64,000 nucleotides of DNA from Herbiconiux moechotypicola (GCF_024979255.1 NZ_JANLCN010000004.1:186001-250000), one strand, 5' to 3'; counted from the stretch's first letter, positions 16,992 through 24,949 are shown. Made by a program: numbers and translations. The notes: generated by a model not told the origin, from the sequence alone.

Positions 16992-18611
16992 TCAGAGCGA
17001 TTCGGCGGCGGTGCGCTCGACGGCGAGGCCGGCGCGGTAGCGGTCGAGGTAGGAGGAGAAGCCCGCGACGTCGGCCGGCTCGGGGTCGACGGTGCTGAAC
17101 TCGGCGCCGGCGAACACGACGTCGCCGAGGTAGGCGTCCAGATCGGGGGCGTTCTCGTCGGCTCGGCGCGCATCCTGAACCGACGCCGTGAAGGCGGCGA
17201 GCACGGCGATGCCCCAGGCCCCGCCCTCGGAGGCGGTGGCCGCGACCGACACGGGCGCGTCGAGCGCACCGGCGAGGAAGCGCTGGGCCACGCCCGCCGT
17301 GCGGAACATGCCTCCGTGGGCATACATGCGGTCGAGCTCGACGCCCTCGCCGTCGAGAACCTTCATACCCAGGGCGAGGGTGCCGAACACGCCGTAGAGC
17401 TGGGCGCGCATGAAGTTGGCGAGGGTGAGGCGGCTGTCGGGCGTGCGCACCACCAGCGGGCGGCCCTCGTCGAGACCGGCGATGGGCTCGCCGGCCAGGT
17501 GGTTGTAGGCCAGCAGGCCACCCGCATCCGGTTCGCCGTCGAGCGCCTCGCGGAACAGCACGTCGAACACGCCGTCGGAGTCGGTGCCCGAGCCGGAGGC
17601 GGCCGCGAAGCGGGTGAAGAGGCCGGCCCAGGCGGCGAGTTCACTGGCGCCATTGTTGCAGTGCACCATGGCCACGGCGTCGCCGGCCGGGGTGGTGACG
17701 AGGTCGAGTTCGTGGTGCTGGTGGGCGAGGGGGCGCTCGAGCACGACCATGGCGAAGATGCTGGTGCCGGCGCTCACGTTGCCGGTGCGGGGGGCGACCG
17801 AGCGGGTGGCGACCATGCCGGTGCCGGCGTCGCCCTCGGGCGGGCAGAGCGGCACGCCTGGCTTGAGCACCCCGGTCGGGTCGAGGAGGAGAGTGCCGGC
17901 CTCGGTGAGGGAGCCGGCGTCGGCTCCGGCCACGAGCACCTCGGGGAGCAGGGCGGTCACACTCCGGCCCGCGAGGGGCGCGGCGGCGAGCTCGTCGTAG
18001 CGCGCGATGAGGGTGGAGTCGTAGTCGCGGGTGGCGGAGTCGATGGGGAACATGCCCGAGGCATCGCCCACGCCGAGCACGCGGCGGCCGGTGAGCCTCC
18101 AGTGCACGTAGCCGGCGAGAGTGGTGACGAAGTCGATGCGGGGAACGTGCGGCTCGTCGTCGAGCACGGCCTGCTGCAGGTGGGCGATCGACCAGCGGAG
18201 GGGGATGTTGACGCCGAACAGTTCGCTCAGCTGCGCCGCCGCGGGGCCCGTGTTGGTGTTGCGCCAGGTGCGGAAGGGCACGAGCAGCTCGCCGTCGGCG
18301 TCGAAGGCGAGGTAGCCGTGCATCATGGCCGAGACGCCGATCGCCGTGAAGGTGACGGGCGCCGTGCCGTGACGCGCGACGCTGTCGGCGACGAGGGCGG
18401 CGTAGGCGGCCTGGAGGCCCGACCAGACGTCGCCGAGGGAGTAGGTCCAGAGGCGGTCGACGAACTCGTTCTCCCACTCGTGGCCGCCGACGGCGAGCAC
18501 GGTCGACGGGTCGTCGGCGTCGACGAGGCAGGCCTTGATGCGGGTGGAGCCGAACTCGATGCCGAGCGTGGTGCGGCCCGAGCGGATGGCGTCGGCGGGG
18601 GCGAGTGACAT
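16992..18611 (-). CDS. araB: FGGY-family carbohydrate kinase, ribulokinase
   Basis: A 539-residue sugar kinase phosphorylating L-ribulose. LGIEFGSTRIKACLVD near residue 16 is the phosphate-1 loop of the ASKHA fold, and GVSAMMHGYLAFD, FRTWRNTNTGPAA and GGMFRTAGVAQRFLAGAL are FGGY-type blocks. The usual sugar-specific signature of E. coli AraB is not identical, so the ribulokinase assignment leans on the gene order with araD and araA. AGGAG lies upstream of the ATG at 18611. It is the first gene of the operon, with a promoter, a perfect palindrome near the transcription start and a LacI-family gene further upstream. Confidence 0.9.
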   Translation of the reverse strand: MSLAPADAIRSGRTTLGIEFGSTRIKACLVDADDPSTVLAVGGHEWENEFVDRLWTYSLGDVWSGLQAAYAALVADSVARHGTAPVTFTAIGVSAMMHGYLAFDADGELLVPFRTWRNTNTGPAAAQLSELFGVNIPLRWSIAHLQQAVLDDEPHVPRIDFVTTLAGYVHWRLTGRRVLGVGDASGMFPIDSATRDYDSTLIARYDELAAAPLAGRSVTALLPEVLVAGADAGSLTEAGTLLLDPTGVLKPGVPLCPPEGDAGTGMVATRSVAPRTGNVSAGTSIFAMVVLERPLAHQHHELDLVTTPAGDAVAMVHCNNGASELAAWAGLFTRFAAASGSGTDSDGVFDVLFREALDGEPDAGGLLAYNHLAGEPIAGLDEGRPLVVRTPDSRLTLANFMRAQLYGVFGTLALGMKVLDGEGVELDRMYAHGGMFRTAGVAQRFLAGALDAPVSVAATASEGGAWGIAVLAAFTASVQDARRADENAPDLDAYLGDVVFAGAEFSTVDPEPADVAGFSSYLDRYRAGLAVERTAAESL

Positions 18612-18670
18612 GGCGGCGGTGCTCCTAGCTCGTCGATCCGGGCGCGGAGTCCGTTCTGCGGCGCCCAGGC

Positions 18671-18694
18671 GTGATTGTGATCGATCACAATCAC
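18671..18694. promoter_or_regulatory. Perfect 24-bp palindromic operator of the arabinose operon
   Basis: Each 12-base arm reads GTGATTGTGATC, with no spacer, giving a flawless inverted repeat centred between 18682 and 18683. It starts about 7 bases downstream of the araB -10 hexamer, covering the expected transcription start. This placement suits a repressor that blocks open-complex formation, and the LacI-family gene at 18827-19870 is the obvious candidate. The 4-bp gap between TGTGA and TCACA does not fit a CRP site. Confidence 0.8.
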
Positions 18695-18700
18695 CTGCCC

Positions 18701-18729
18701 AGTGTAGGCCATCCGCCCGCTGGCGTCAT
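18701..18729 (-). promoter_or_regulatory. araB promoter, -35 ATGACG and -10 TACACT
   Basis: On the minus strand ATGACG (18729-18724) and TACACT (18706-18701) are separated by 17 bases, ideal for a housekeeping sigma factor. The expected start point falls at the edge of the 24-bp palindrome. The untranslated leader to the araB ATG would be about 85 bases. Confidence 0.65.
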
Positions 18730-18748
18730 CCCGGAGTTCTCTGTGATC

Positions 18749-18802
18749 GAGAAGTCACCTAGTGCCCCGCGTGCCCGAGGTGAGGGCACTTCGCGACTTC
18801 TC
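18749..18802. repeat. Interrupted inverted repeat between the lacI-family gene and araB
   Basis: Outer arms GAGAAGTC (18749-18756) and GACTTCTC (18795-18802) pair perfectly; after four mostly mismatched positions AGTGCCC (18761-18767) pairs with GGGCACT (18784-18790). It lies just after the stop of the regulator gene and could be its terminator, but no T-run follows in that direction. It may instead be a second protein-binding site. Confidence 0.4.
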
Positions 18803-18826
18803 GAAGGGCCGGGATGCGCGCCGGGG

Positions 18827-19870
18827 TCAGTGCTCGACAGCCGGGCGGGGCGCGGTGGAGCCGCGCACCAAGAGGGGAGGAGGGGCGGGCGGCGCGGCGG
18901 GCGGAGCGGAGCCCTCCGGTTCGCCGAGGAGGCGGGCGACGGCGAGGCGGCCGACCTCGTCGAAGCGCTGACGCACCGTCGTGAGCGGCGGTCGGTAGTG
19001 CGCCGATTCGGGGGCGTCGTCGAACCCGACGACGCTGAGGTCGCGCGGCACGTCGAGTCCGGCGTCGAATGCGGCGTGCAGCATCCCGAGCGCCATCTGG
19101 TCGTTGGCCGAGAACACCGCCGTCACCCCGCGGTCGAGCAGTTCCGGGGCGGCGGCGTACCCCGCTGCCGCGCTCCAGTCCCCGTGGGCCACCGCGTCCG
19201 CATCCAGGCCCCTCGCCGCCATCTCGGCACGGAAGCCCTCGAGCCGCGACCGCGCGTCGATCCAGTCGCCGGGGCCGGCGAGATGCCCGATGCGCCGGTG
19301 CCCGAGTTCGGCGAGGTGAGCCACGGCGGCGCGCGCGCCCGCGACCTGCTCGGCAGCGAGGTCCTGCTCGCCGTGGCGCACGAGCGTCTGCGTGGTGACG
19401 TGCGGGATGCCGACCGCCGCCGCCTCCAGCGCCTCGAGCACGCCGGCCTGCGGCGCGACGACCACGATCCCCTCGGCGGCCACGTTGCGGAGCACCTCGA
19501 TCGCCTCCGCCACCGACTCCTTCGAGTGCCCGTCGGCGTTCGCGATGGTGACGCTGTACCCCTTCGCCCGCGACGCCGCCTCCACCGCGGCGATCGTCGA
19601 GGCCGGACCGTACTCGCCGTTCGCGGTCGACAGGATGCCGATGATGCGCGACCGGCTCGACGACAGCGTCCGCGCCGCGAAGTTCGGCCGGTAGGCGAGC
19701 CGCTCCATCGCGTCGAGCACCTTCTGCCGGGTCTCGGTCCGCACGTTCGGATGATCGTTGAGCACCCGCGACACCGTCTGGTGCGAGACTCCCGCCGCCT
19801 TCGCGACGTCGAACACGCTGGCGGCGCGCCCGGGCTGCGCCGCGCGCCCCTCGCCCGCCATCGTCGTCAT
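18827..19870 (-). CDS. LacI-family transcriptional regulator, probable arabinose repressor
   Basis: A 347-residue repressor. The N-terminal helix-turn-helix is seen as SVFDVAKAAGVSHQTVSRVL followed by the hinge-helix region RPNFAARTLSSSRS. The C-terminal periplasmic-binding-like domain carries IIGILSTANGEYGP and LSVVGFDDAPESAHYRPPLT, the usual effector and dimer blocks. I start at the ATG at 19870 because a -10-like CATAAT sits six bases upstream; an open GTG further upstream is less likely. The last 25 residues are proline-rich. Its position directly upstream of araBDA, with a perfect palindrome at the araB promoter, makes it the likely regulator; sugar specificity is inferred from context only. 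Confidence 0.88.
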   Translation of the reverse strand: MTTMAGEGRAAQPGRAASVFDVAKAAGVSHQTVSRVLNDHPNVRTETRQKVLDAMERLAYRPNFAARTLSSSRSRIIGILSTANGEYGPASTIAAVEAASRAKGYSVTIANADGHSKESVAEAIEVLRNVAAEGIVVVAPQAGVLEALEAAAVGIPHVTTQTLVRHGEQDLAAEQVAGARAAVAHLAELGHRRIGHLAGPGDWIDARSRLEGFRAEMAARGLDADAVAHGDWSAAAGYAAAPELLDRGVTAVFSANDQMALGMLHAAFDAGLDVPRDLSVVGFDDAPESAHYRPPLTTVRQRFDEVGRLAVARLLGEPEGSAPPAAPPAPPPLLVRGSTAPRPAVEH

Positions 19871-19876
19871 CCCTCG

Positions 19877-19882
19877 ATTATG
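19877..19882 (-). promoter_or_regulatory. -10 hexamer CATAAT, leaderless promoter of the lacI-family gene
   Basis: On the minus strand CATAAT is followed by CGAGGG and then the ATG at 19870. Six bases separate hexamer and start. GAGGG could also act as a poor ribosome-binding site, but it is too close to the ATG. The rest of the gap 19871-19983 shows nothing else. Confidence 0.45.
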
Positions 19883-19983
19883 GCCGCCCCCGCGCATCCG
19901 GATACCGAGTCACCCTCCGCAGGGCGGGCGCGGATGAACGGGGTCCGGATGCGCCGCGCCGGCCGGCTTGAGCGGATGGCGGT

Positions 19984-21627
19984 TCAGGCGCGGCGCGCAT
20001 CGGCCTCGTCGAGCTCGAACTCCTCGGCCAGCCGCTCCCGTGGCGCGACCGCCGCGAACGACCCCGTCGCGGTCGACGCCGCAGCCATCCGGTCCCGCTC
20101 CCCGAACACGAGCCGCACGCGCAGCCGCCCGCGACGCGAGCCGGCGCCGCTTCGCCACGCCACGGCACCTCCGCCGCCCCCAGGAGCTCGGATACGCCCT
20201 CGAGTGGCGAACCCGCCGGCCACGTCGGCGCCGCCGACACCCGCTTCATTGCCGACGGCACCCACGGCGCCCGCCGCCTCGGTCCCACCGCCCGCGCCCG
20301 CCGTACCGCCCGCGCCCGCCGCACCCGCTGCCCGAACCGCGCCCACGTCCCCGCTGCCCGCGCCCGTGCCGCCCACCGCCCGATCCCCGTCAGCGCCCGT
20401 CGGCACCCGCACGAGCCGCAGCCGCGCATCCCGGTACACCACCAGCCACGCCACCCCGATGGCGAACGCCACCGCCCCCGCCGCGGCGGCCACGCCGAGC
20501 CCCCACCGGGGCCCGAACGTGTCGGCCACCCACCCCACGAGCGGTGCCCCGATCGGCGTTCCACCCATGAAGATCGCCATGTAGAGCGCCATCACGCGCC
20601 CGCGCATGGCCGCATCCGTCGTGGTCTGCACCGTGCCGTTCGCCGTGGTCATCAGCACCTGCCCGGCGAACCCCACCACCACGAGCGCCACCGCGAACAC
20701 TGCATACCCCGGAGACACCGCGGCACCGAGCGCCCCGATGCCGAAGACGGCGCAGGCGAGCACCACGAGCCGCAGCCGCGGCTTGTCGCGGCTGGCCGAC
20801 AGCAACGCTCCCGCCACCGACCCGACCGCCATCACCGAGGTGAGCAACCCGAACCCGGCGGAGTCGAGGCCGAACTCGATCGTCGCCATCGTCGACGTGA
20901 AGATGGGGTAGTTGAATCCGAAGGTGCCGATCACGAACACGATCGTGAACACCACGAGCAGATCGGGCCGCCCGCGCACGTAGCGGAACCCCTCGAGCAG
21001 CTGCCCCCGACCACGAGGTGCCCGGGTGACCGGCACCAGCCGCGCGGGCCGGATGAACGCGAGCGACACCAGCACCGCCGCGAACGACACCGCGTTGAGC
21101 AGGAACACCCAACCCGCCCCCACGACCACCACGAGCAGCCCCGCCACCGCGGGCCCGATGGTGCGCGCCGCGTTGAACGACGCCGAGTTGAGCGCCACCG
21201 CGTTGCCGAGGTCGCGGCCCGGCACGAGCTCCGACACGAAGGTCTGCCGCACGGGCGCGTCGATCGCCGAGGCGATGCCGAGCAGCAGCGCGAAGAGGTA
21301 GACCGTCCACAGCTGCGCCACGCCGAGCAGCAGCACCACGCCGAGTCCCGCGCCGAGCAGCCCCATCGACAGCTGCGTCGCCATCAGGGTCTTGCGCCGG
21401 TCGAGCCGGTCGGCGATCCACCCCGACACCGGCACGAGCAGCAGCTGCGGTCCGAGCTGCAGCGCCGTCGTGATGCCCACCGCGAGCGCGTCGTGGTCGC
21501 TCAGCTCGGTGAGCACGATCCAGTCCTGCGCCGTGCGCTGCATCCAGGTGCCCACGTTCGACACCAGCGCTCCGGCGAACCAGATGCGGTAGTCGATGCT
21601 CGCGAGCGAGCGGAAGACCGCGCTCAC
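19984..21627 (-). CDS. MFS transporter, EntS/MFS_3 type, with a long Gly/Ala-rich C-terminal tail
   Basis: A 547-residue predicted exporter. The first 410 or so residues form a normal 12-helix MFS_3 protein: FRSLASIDYRIWFAGALVSN at the start, GWIADRLDRRKTLM between helices 2 and 3, and APVRQTFVSELVPG before helix 5. The remaining 130 or so residues are a Gly/Ala-rich, then Arg-rich tail ending in an acidic segment (RERLAEEFELDEADARRA); MFS_3 proteins normally stop near 420. The GTG start overlaps the marR stop by four bases, so the pair is one operon, as is common for drug or siderophore efflux pumps with their MarR regulators. The substrate is unknown. Confidence 0.85.
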   Translation of the reverse strand: MSAVFRSLASIDYRIWFAGALVSNVGTWMQRTAQDWIVLTELSDHDALAVGITTALQLGPQLLLVPVSGWIADRLDRRKTLMATQLSMGLLGAGLGVVLLLGVAQLWTVYLFALLLGIASAIDAPVRQTFVSELVPGRDLGNAVALNSASFNAARTIGPAVAGLLVVVVGAGWVFLLNAVSFAAVLVSLAFIRPARLVPVTRAPRGRGQLLEGFRYVRGRPDLLVVFTIVFVIGTFGFNYPIFTSTMATIEFGLDSAGFGLLTSVMAVGSVAGALLSASRDKPRLRLVVLACAVFGIGALGAAVSPGYAVFAVALVVVGFAGQVLMTTANGTVQTTTDAAMRGRVMALYMAIFMGGTPIGAPLVGWVADTFGPRWGLGVAAAAGAVAFAIGVAWLVVYRDARLRLVRVPTGADGDRAVGGTGAGSGDVGAVRAAGAAGAGGTAGAGGGTEAAGAVGAVGNEAGVGGADVAGGFATRGRIRAPGGGGGAVAWRSGAGSRRGRLRVRLVFGERDRMAAASTATGSFAAVAPRERLAEEFELDEADARRA

Positions 21628-22082
21628 GCCTCCATCATCGCCCGGATGATCGTGGCGGCGCGGGCGAGCACCTCGCGGTCGGCGTCGTCCAGGCCTGTGA
21701 GTCGGGTGCCCAGCCAGGCCTCCCGCCGGCGCCGGGTCTCGAGCACGACGGTGCGCCCCGCATCCGCGAGCGTCACCACCACCATCCGCCCGTCGTCGGG
21801 GCTGGGGCTGCGCCCGAGGTAGCCGAGCGCTTCGAGGGCGTTGAGCGTGCGGTTCATGGCGGGCGGGCTCACGTGCTCGAACGAGCTCAGGATGGCCGGG
21901 CTCGTCGGGCCGTTGCGATCCAGGTAGGCCAGCACGCTGAGCTGGCCGTCGCTCAGTTCGTCGTCGGCCTTCTCCTGGCGGAGGCGCCGGGCGAGCCTCA
22001 GGGTGGCGACGCGCAGCTCGGTCTCGAGGTCGGTGCCGTCACCCGCATCCGTCGTTCCGCCCGCATCTCGTTCATCACCCAT
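21624..22082 (-). CDS. MarR-family transcriptional regulator
   Basis: A 152-residue winged-helix regulator. The DNA-binding core is LSDGQLSVLAYLDRNGPTSP through MNRTLNALEALGYLGR, with the wing at RSPSPDDGRMVVVTLADAG; dimerisation helices flank it. An acidic 20-residue N-terminus precedes the fold. It overlaps the MFS gene and is preceded by a 9-bp perfect inverted repeat that overlaps its -10 region. Autorepression of the marR-MFS operon, relieved by an efflux substrate, is the expected scheme. The effector cannot be read from the sequence. Confidence 0.9.
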   Translation of the reverse strand: MGDERDAGGTTDAGDGTDLETELRVATLRLARRLRQEKADDELSDGQLSVLAYLDRNGPTSPAILSSFEHVSPPAMNRTLNALEALGYLGRSPSPDDGRMVVVTLADAGRTVVLETRRRREAWLGTRLTGLDDADREVLARAATIIRAMMEA

Positions 22083-22084
22083 GG

Positions 22085-22117
22085 TCGTTAACCTACGCTC
22101 ATTAGCCTGGTTAACGA
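22085..22117. promoter_or_regulatory. Inverted-repeat operator and leaderless promoter of the marR-MFS operon
   Basis: TCGTTAACC (22085-22093) and GGTTAACGA (22109-22117) are perfect reverse complements separated by 15 bases. On the minus strand the -10-like TAGGTT (22095-22090) lies inside one arm and is 7 bases from the ATG at 22082. A regulator bound here would cover the polymerase site, so this is a good candidate MarR autoregulation site. Confidence 0.65.
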
Positions 22118-22174
22118 AACCCTCCCGCGCCCGCGTTCGCTGAGAGCGCTCGGGCCCCGCGCATCCGGTGCGGT

Positions 22175-22180
22175 TAAACT
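22175..22180 (+). promoter_or_regulatory. -10 hexamer TAAACT of ffh
   Basis: TAAACT lies nine bases before the ATG at 22190 with no ribosome-binding site between, so the ffh transcript has almost no leader. The gap 22118-22174 shows nothing else. Confidence 0.55.
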
Positions 22181-22189
22181 GATCGCACG

Positions 22190-23767
22190 ATGGCTACATT
22201 TGGAAACCTCTCCGACAGGCTCGCCGAGACCTTCAAGAACCTCCGCACGAAGGGCAAGCTCAGCCCCGCCGACGTCGACGGCACCGTGCGCGAGATCCGG
22301 CGTGCCCTGCTCGACGCCGACGTGGCGCTCGAGGTGGTCAAGGAGTTCACCGGCAAGGTGCGCGAGCGCGCCCTCGGCGACGAGGTGAACCGGGCGCTCA
22401 ACCCGGCGCAGCAGGTGGTGCAGATCGTCAACGAGGAGCTCGTGGCGATCCTCGGCGGGCAGCAGCGCCGGCTCGAGTTCGCCAAGAAGCCGCCGACCGT
22501 CATCATGCTCGCCGGCCTCCAGGGTGCCGGTAAGACCACCCTCGCGGGCAAGCTCGCGAAGTGGCTCGCGAAAGAGAACCACACCCCGCTGCTGGTCGCC
22601 GCCGACCTCCAGCGCCCCAACGCCGTCAACCAGCTGCAGGTGGTGGGCGGCCAGGCCGGAGTCGCGGTCTACGCGCCCGAGCCCGGCAACGGCGTGGGCA
22701 ACCCGGTGAAGGTGGCGAAGGACTCCCTCAAGTTCGCCGTCGACAAGCAGTACGACACGGTGGTCATCGACACCGCCGGCCGCTTGGGCGTCGACGCCGA
22801 GATGATGAAGCAGGCCGCCGACATCCGCAAGGCGACGAATCCCGACGAGGTGCTCTTCGTCATCGACGCCATGATCGGTCAAGACGCCGTCGCCACGGCC
22901 CGCGCGTTCCAGGAGGGCGTCGACTTCACCGGTGTGGTGCTCACCAAGCTCGACGGCGACGCGCGAGGCGGTGCCGCGCTCTCGGTGGCCTCGGTCACGG
23001 GCCGCCCCATCATCTTCGCCTCCACAGGTGAGACCCTCGACGACTTCGAGCCGTTCCACCCCGACCGCATGGCGTCGCGCATCCTCGACCTCGGCGACAT
23101 CCTCTCCCTCATCGAGCAGGCGCAGTCCGCCTTCGACGAGGAGGAGGCGCGCAAGGTCGCCGAGAAATTCGCGACCGACTCGTTCACGCTCGACGACTTC
23201 CTCAAGCAGATGCAGCAGCTGCGCAACGTGGGCTCGATCAAGAAGATGATGAGCATGCTGCCGGGTGCCGGAGGCCTCAAGCAGCAGCTCGACAACTTCG
23301 ACGAGAAGGAGATCGTGCGCACCGAGGCCATCATCCAGTCGATGACCCCCGCCGAGCGCAAGAACTCGAAACTGCTCAACGGCTCGCGGCGCCTGCGCAT
23401 CGCGCGCGGTTCGGGCATGACCGTCACCGACGTCAACCAGCTCGTGCAGCGCTTCGAGCAGGCCTCGAAGATGATGAAGACCGTGGCCAAGGGCGGGGTG
23501 CCGAACGTTCCCGGCATGGGCCCGATCCCCGGTGCGGGGTACGGCGGCGGCCGCGGCAAGCAGCAGGCGAAGAAGAAGGGCGGCTCTCGCTCGGGCAACC
23601 CCGCCAAGCGCGCGGCCGAGAACGCCGCCCGCGCGAGCGGGGTGAAGCCCGCCGTCACCGCCGGCTCGAGCGGGGGAGCGGGCTTCGGTCTCGGTGCGAA
23701 GGCCGCCGATGGCAGCGGCAACCCCACGCCCGAGGAGCTCGAGGCACTGCAGCGCTTCCTGCGCTGA
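22190..23767 (+). CDS. ffh: Signal recognition particle protein
   Basis: A 525-residue SRP54 GTPase that binds signal sequences and 4.5S RNA and docks with FtsY at the membrane. Order: N helical bundle (1-90), G domain with P-loop GLQGAGKTT (near residue 107), DTAGRLGVD and TKLDGDARGG, then the methionine-rich M domain containing FLKQMQQLRNVGSIKKMMSMLPG and the RNA-binding SRRLRIARGSG. After the M domain there is an unusual tail of about 90 residues, Gly/Lys-rich then Ala/Gly-rich, ending EELEALQRFLR. Such tails are common in actinobacteria. The ffh ATG is 9 nt after a -10 hexamer. Confidence 0.98.
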   Translation: MATFGNLSDRLAETFKNLRTKGKLSPADVDGTVREIRRALLDADVALEVVKEFTGKVRERALGDEVNRALNPAQQVVQIVNEELVAILGGQQRRLEFAKKPPTVIMLAGLQGAGKTTLAGKLAKWLAKENHTPLLVAADLQRPNAVNQLQVVGGQAGVAVYAPEPGNGVGNPVKVAKDSLKFAVDKQYDTVVIDTAGRLGVDAEMMKQAADIRKATNPDEVLFVIDAMIGQDAVATARAFQEGVDFTGVVLTKLDGDARGGAALSVASVTGRPIIFASTGETLDDFEPFHPDRMASRILDLGDILSLIEQAQSAFDEEEARKVAEKFATDSFTLDDFLKQMQQLRNVGSIKKMMSMLPGAGGLKQQLDNFDEKEIVRTEAIIQSMTPAERKNSKLLNGSRRLRIARGSGMTVTDVNQLVQRFEQASKMMKTVAKGGVPNVPGMGPIPGAGYGGGRGKQQAKKKGGSRSGNPAKRAAENAARASGVKPAVTAGSSGGAGFGLGAKAADGSGNPTPEELEALQRFLR

Positions 23768-23831
23768 GCGAGGCCTGCGCGGGGCCCGGGTGATGGGCTC
23801 CGCCGACCGAGGGCGAGCCGGATGCGCGTGG

Positions 23832-23850
23832 TTAGGGTAGCCTTGCCTGC
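23832..23850 (+). promoter_or_regulatory. DtxR/IdeR-type iron box overlapping the promoter of the siderophore-interacting protein gene
   Basis: TTAGGGTAGCCTTGCCTGC matches 13 of 19 positions of the consensus TTAGGTTAGGCTAACCTAA and ends one base before the GTG start. A -10-like TAGCCT (23838-23843) lies inside the box, 7 bases from the start codon, so a bound iron-loaded regulator would block this leaderless promoter. Confidence 0.75.
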
Positions 23851-24828
23851 GTGACTACGAGTACCACCGAGGCCCTCCCGTTCCGCCTGTTCGAGGTCGA
23901 GCTCGTGCGCCGCACCGTGCTCAGCCCGAACTTCGTGCGCTTCACCTTCTCGGGCGCCGACCTCGACCGCTTCGCCGACAACGGCTACGACCAGCGCATC
24001 AAGCTGCTCTTCCCGATCACCGGGTCAAGCGTCGCCTCCCTCGTGGAGTCGCAGGCCGACTGGTACACCGCCTGGCGCGAGCTGCCCGACGACGAGCGCC
24101 CGCCCATGCGCACCTACACGATCCGCGCGGTGCGCCCCGCCTCCCGCGAGATCGACGTCGACATCGTGCTCCACGGTCTCACCGGCGTCGCGACGGCCTG
24201 GGGTTCCACCGCTCCGCTCGGCTCCACCCTCGTCATCTGCGGCCCCAACGCCGACTTCGACGGGCCGCACGGCGGCATCGACTTCCACCTCCCGCCCACG
24301 GCGGCGCGTGTGCTCGTAGCGGGCGACGAGACGGCGCTGCCGGCCATCGCGAACATCATCGAGAAGTTGCCGGCGGATGCGCGGGGCTGCGTGCTGGTCG
24401 AGGTTCCGGATGCGGGCGACGCGGCCGCGCTGCCCGCGCATCCCGGTCTCGAGGTGATCGTGGTCGGGCGCGACCACGGGGCGCACGGTGAGGCGCTGCA
24501 GCCGCTGGTGCACGAGCACGCGGGGCGGCTGCTCGCCGAGCACGAGGCTGAGGCGTCGGTTGCGGCCGCCGCCGCTGCCGCCGCTGCCGCCGCCGACTCG
24601 GTCTCGGTCGACGAACTCGACGCCCTCGACGTCGACCACGACCTGCTGTGGGAGGTGCCCGAGGCGGACCAGGGCGCGACCGCGGCCGTACCCCTCTACG
24701 CCTGGCTCGCCGGTGAGGCAGGCACGATCAAGGCGCTGCGTCGGCACCTGGTGGCCGAGCGCGGCATCGACCGCAAGGCCGTCGCGTTCATGGGGTACTG
24801 GCGGCACGGCCGCGTCGAGCAGAACTAG
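23851..24828 (+). CDS. Siderophore-interacting protein (FAD-dependent ferric-siderophore reductase)
   Basis: A 325-residue cytoplasmic flavoprotein of the SIP/ViuB family that reduces ferric siderophores so iron is released. The N-terminal FAD barrel has the motif RTYTIR at 87-92. The C-terminal NAD(P)H-binding half begins at ARVLVAGDETALPAI and ends with FMGYWRHGR, both family hallmarks. Between them, residues 238-248 are eleven consecutive alanines followed by an acidic stretch, an insertion in what is normally a short surface loop. The GTG start directly follows an iron box, so the gene should be repressed by iron. It stands alone, with no siderophore biosynthesis or ABC genes nearby. Confidence 0.93.
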   Translation: MTTSTTEALPFRLFEVELVRRTVLSPNFVRFTFSGADLDRFADNGYDQRIKLLFPITGSSVASLVESQADWYTAWRELPDDERPPMRTYTIRAVRPASREIDVDIVLHGLTGVATAWGSTAPLGSTLVICGPNADFDGPHGGIDFHLPPTAARVLVAGDETALPAIANIIEKLPADARGCVLVEVPDAGDAAALPAHPGLEVIVVGRDHGAHGEALQPLVHEHAGRLLAEHEAEASVAAAAAAAAAAADSVSVDELDALDVDHDLLWEVPEADQGATAAVPLYAWLAGEAGTIKALRRHLVAERGIDRKAVAFMGYWRHGRVEQN

Positions 24829-24870
24829 GCGGCGAGCATCCGGAGGCCGCGTCCGCGGAGCCGCCCACCG

Positions 24871-24941
24871 CGCCGCGTCCGCGCATCCTCACCTCGCCGC
24901 GTTCGCGCATCCTCACCTCGCCGCGTCCGCGCATCCGCGGA
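24871..24941 (+). repeat. Three tandem copies of a 24-bp unit
   Basis: Unit 1 at 24871-24894, unit 2 at 24895-24918 (one base change) and a third at 24919-24941 whose last few bases differ. Each begins CGCCGCGT and contains CGCGCATCC, the window-wide GGATGCG motif on the other strand. The array fills most of the gap between the siderophore reductase stop and the promoter of the LLM gene. Confidence 0.85.
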
Positions 24942-24949
24942 GCCGTGCC

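Noticed and set aside
16134-18608. A long open frame on the plus strand over araD and araB.
   Set aside because: The opposite strand carries clear araD and araB motifs and a promoter/operator; the plus frame is GC3-driven.
18671-18694. A CRP/GlxR-type cAMP site at araB.
   Set aside because: CRP-type sites have six bases between TGTGA and TCACA; this palindrome has four (TCGA), so a LacI-type operator fits better.
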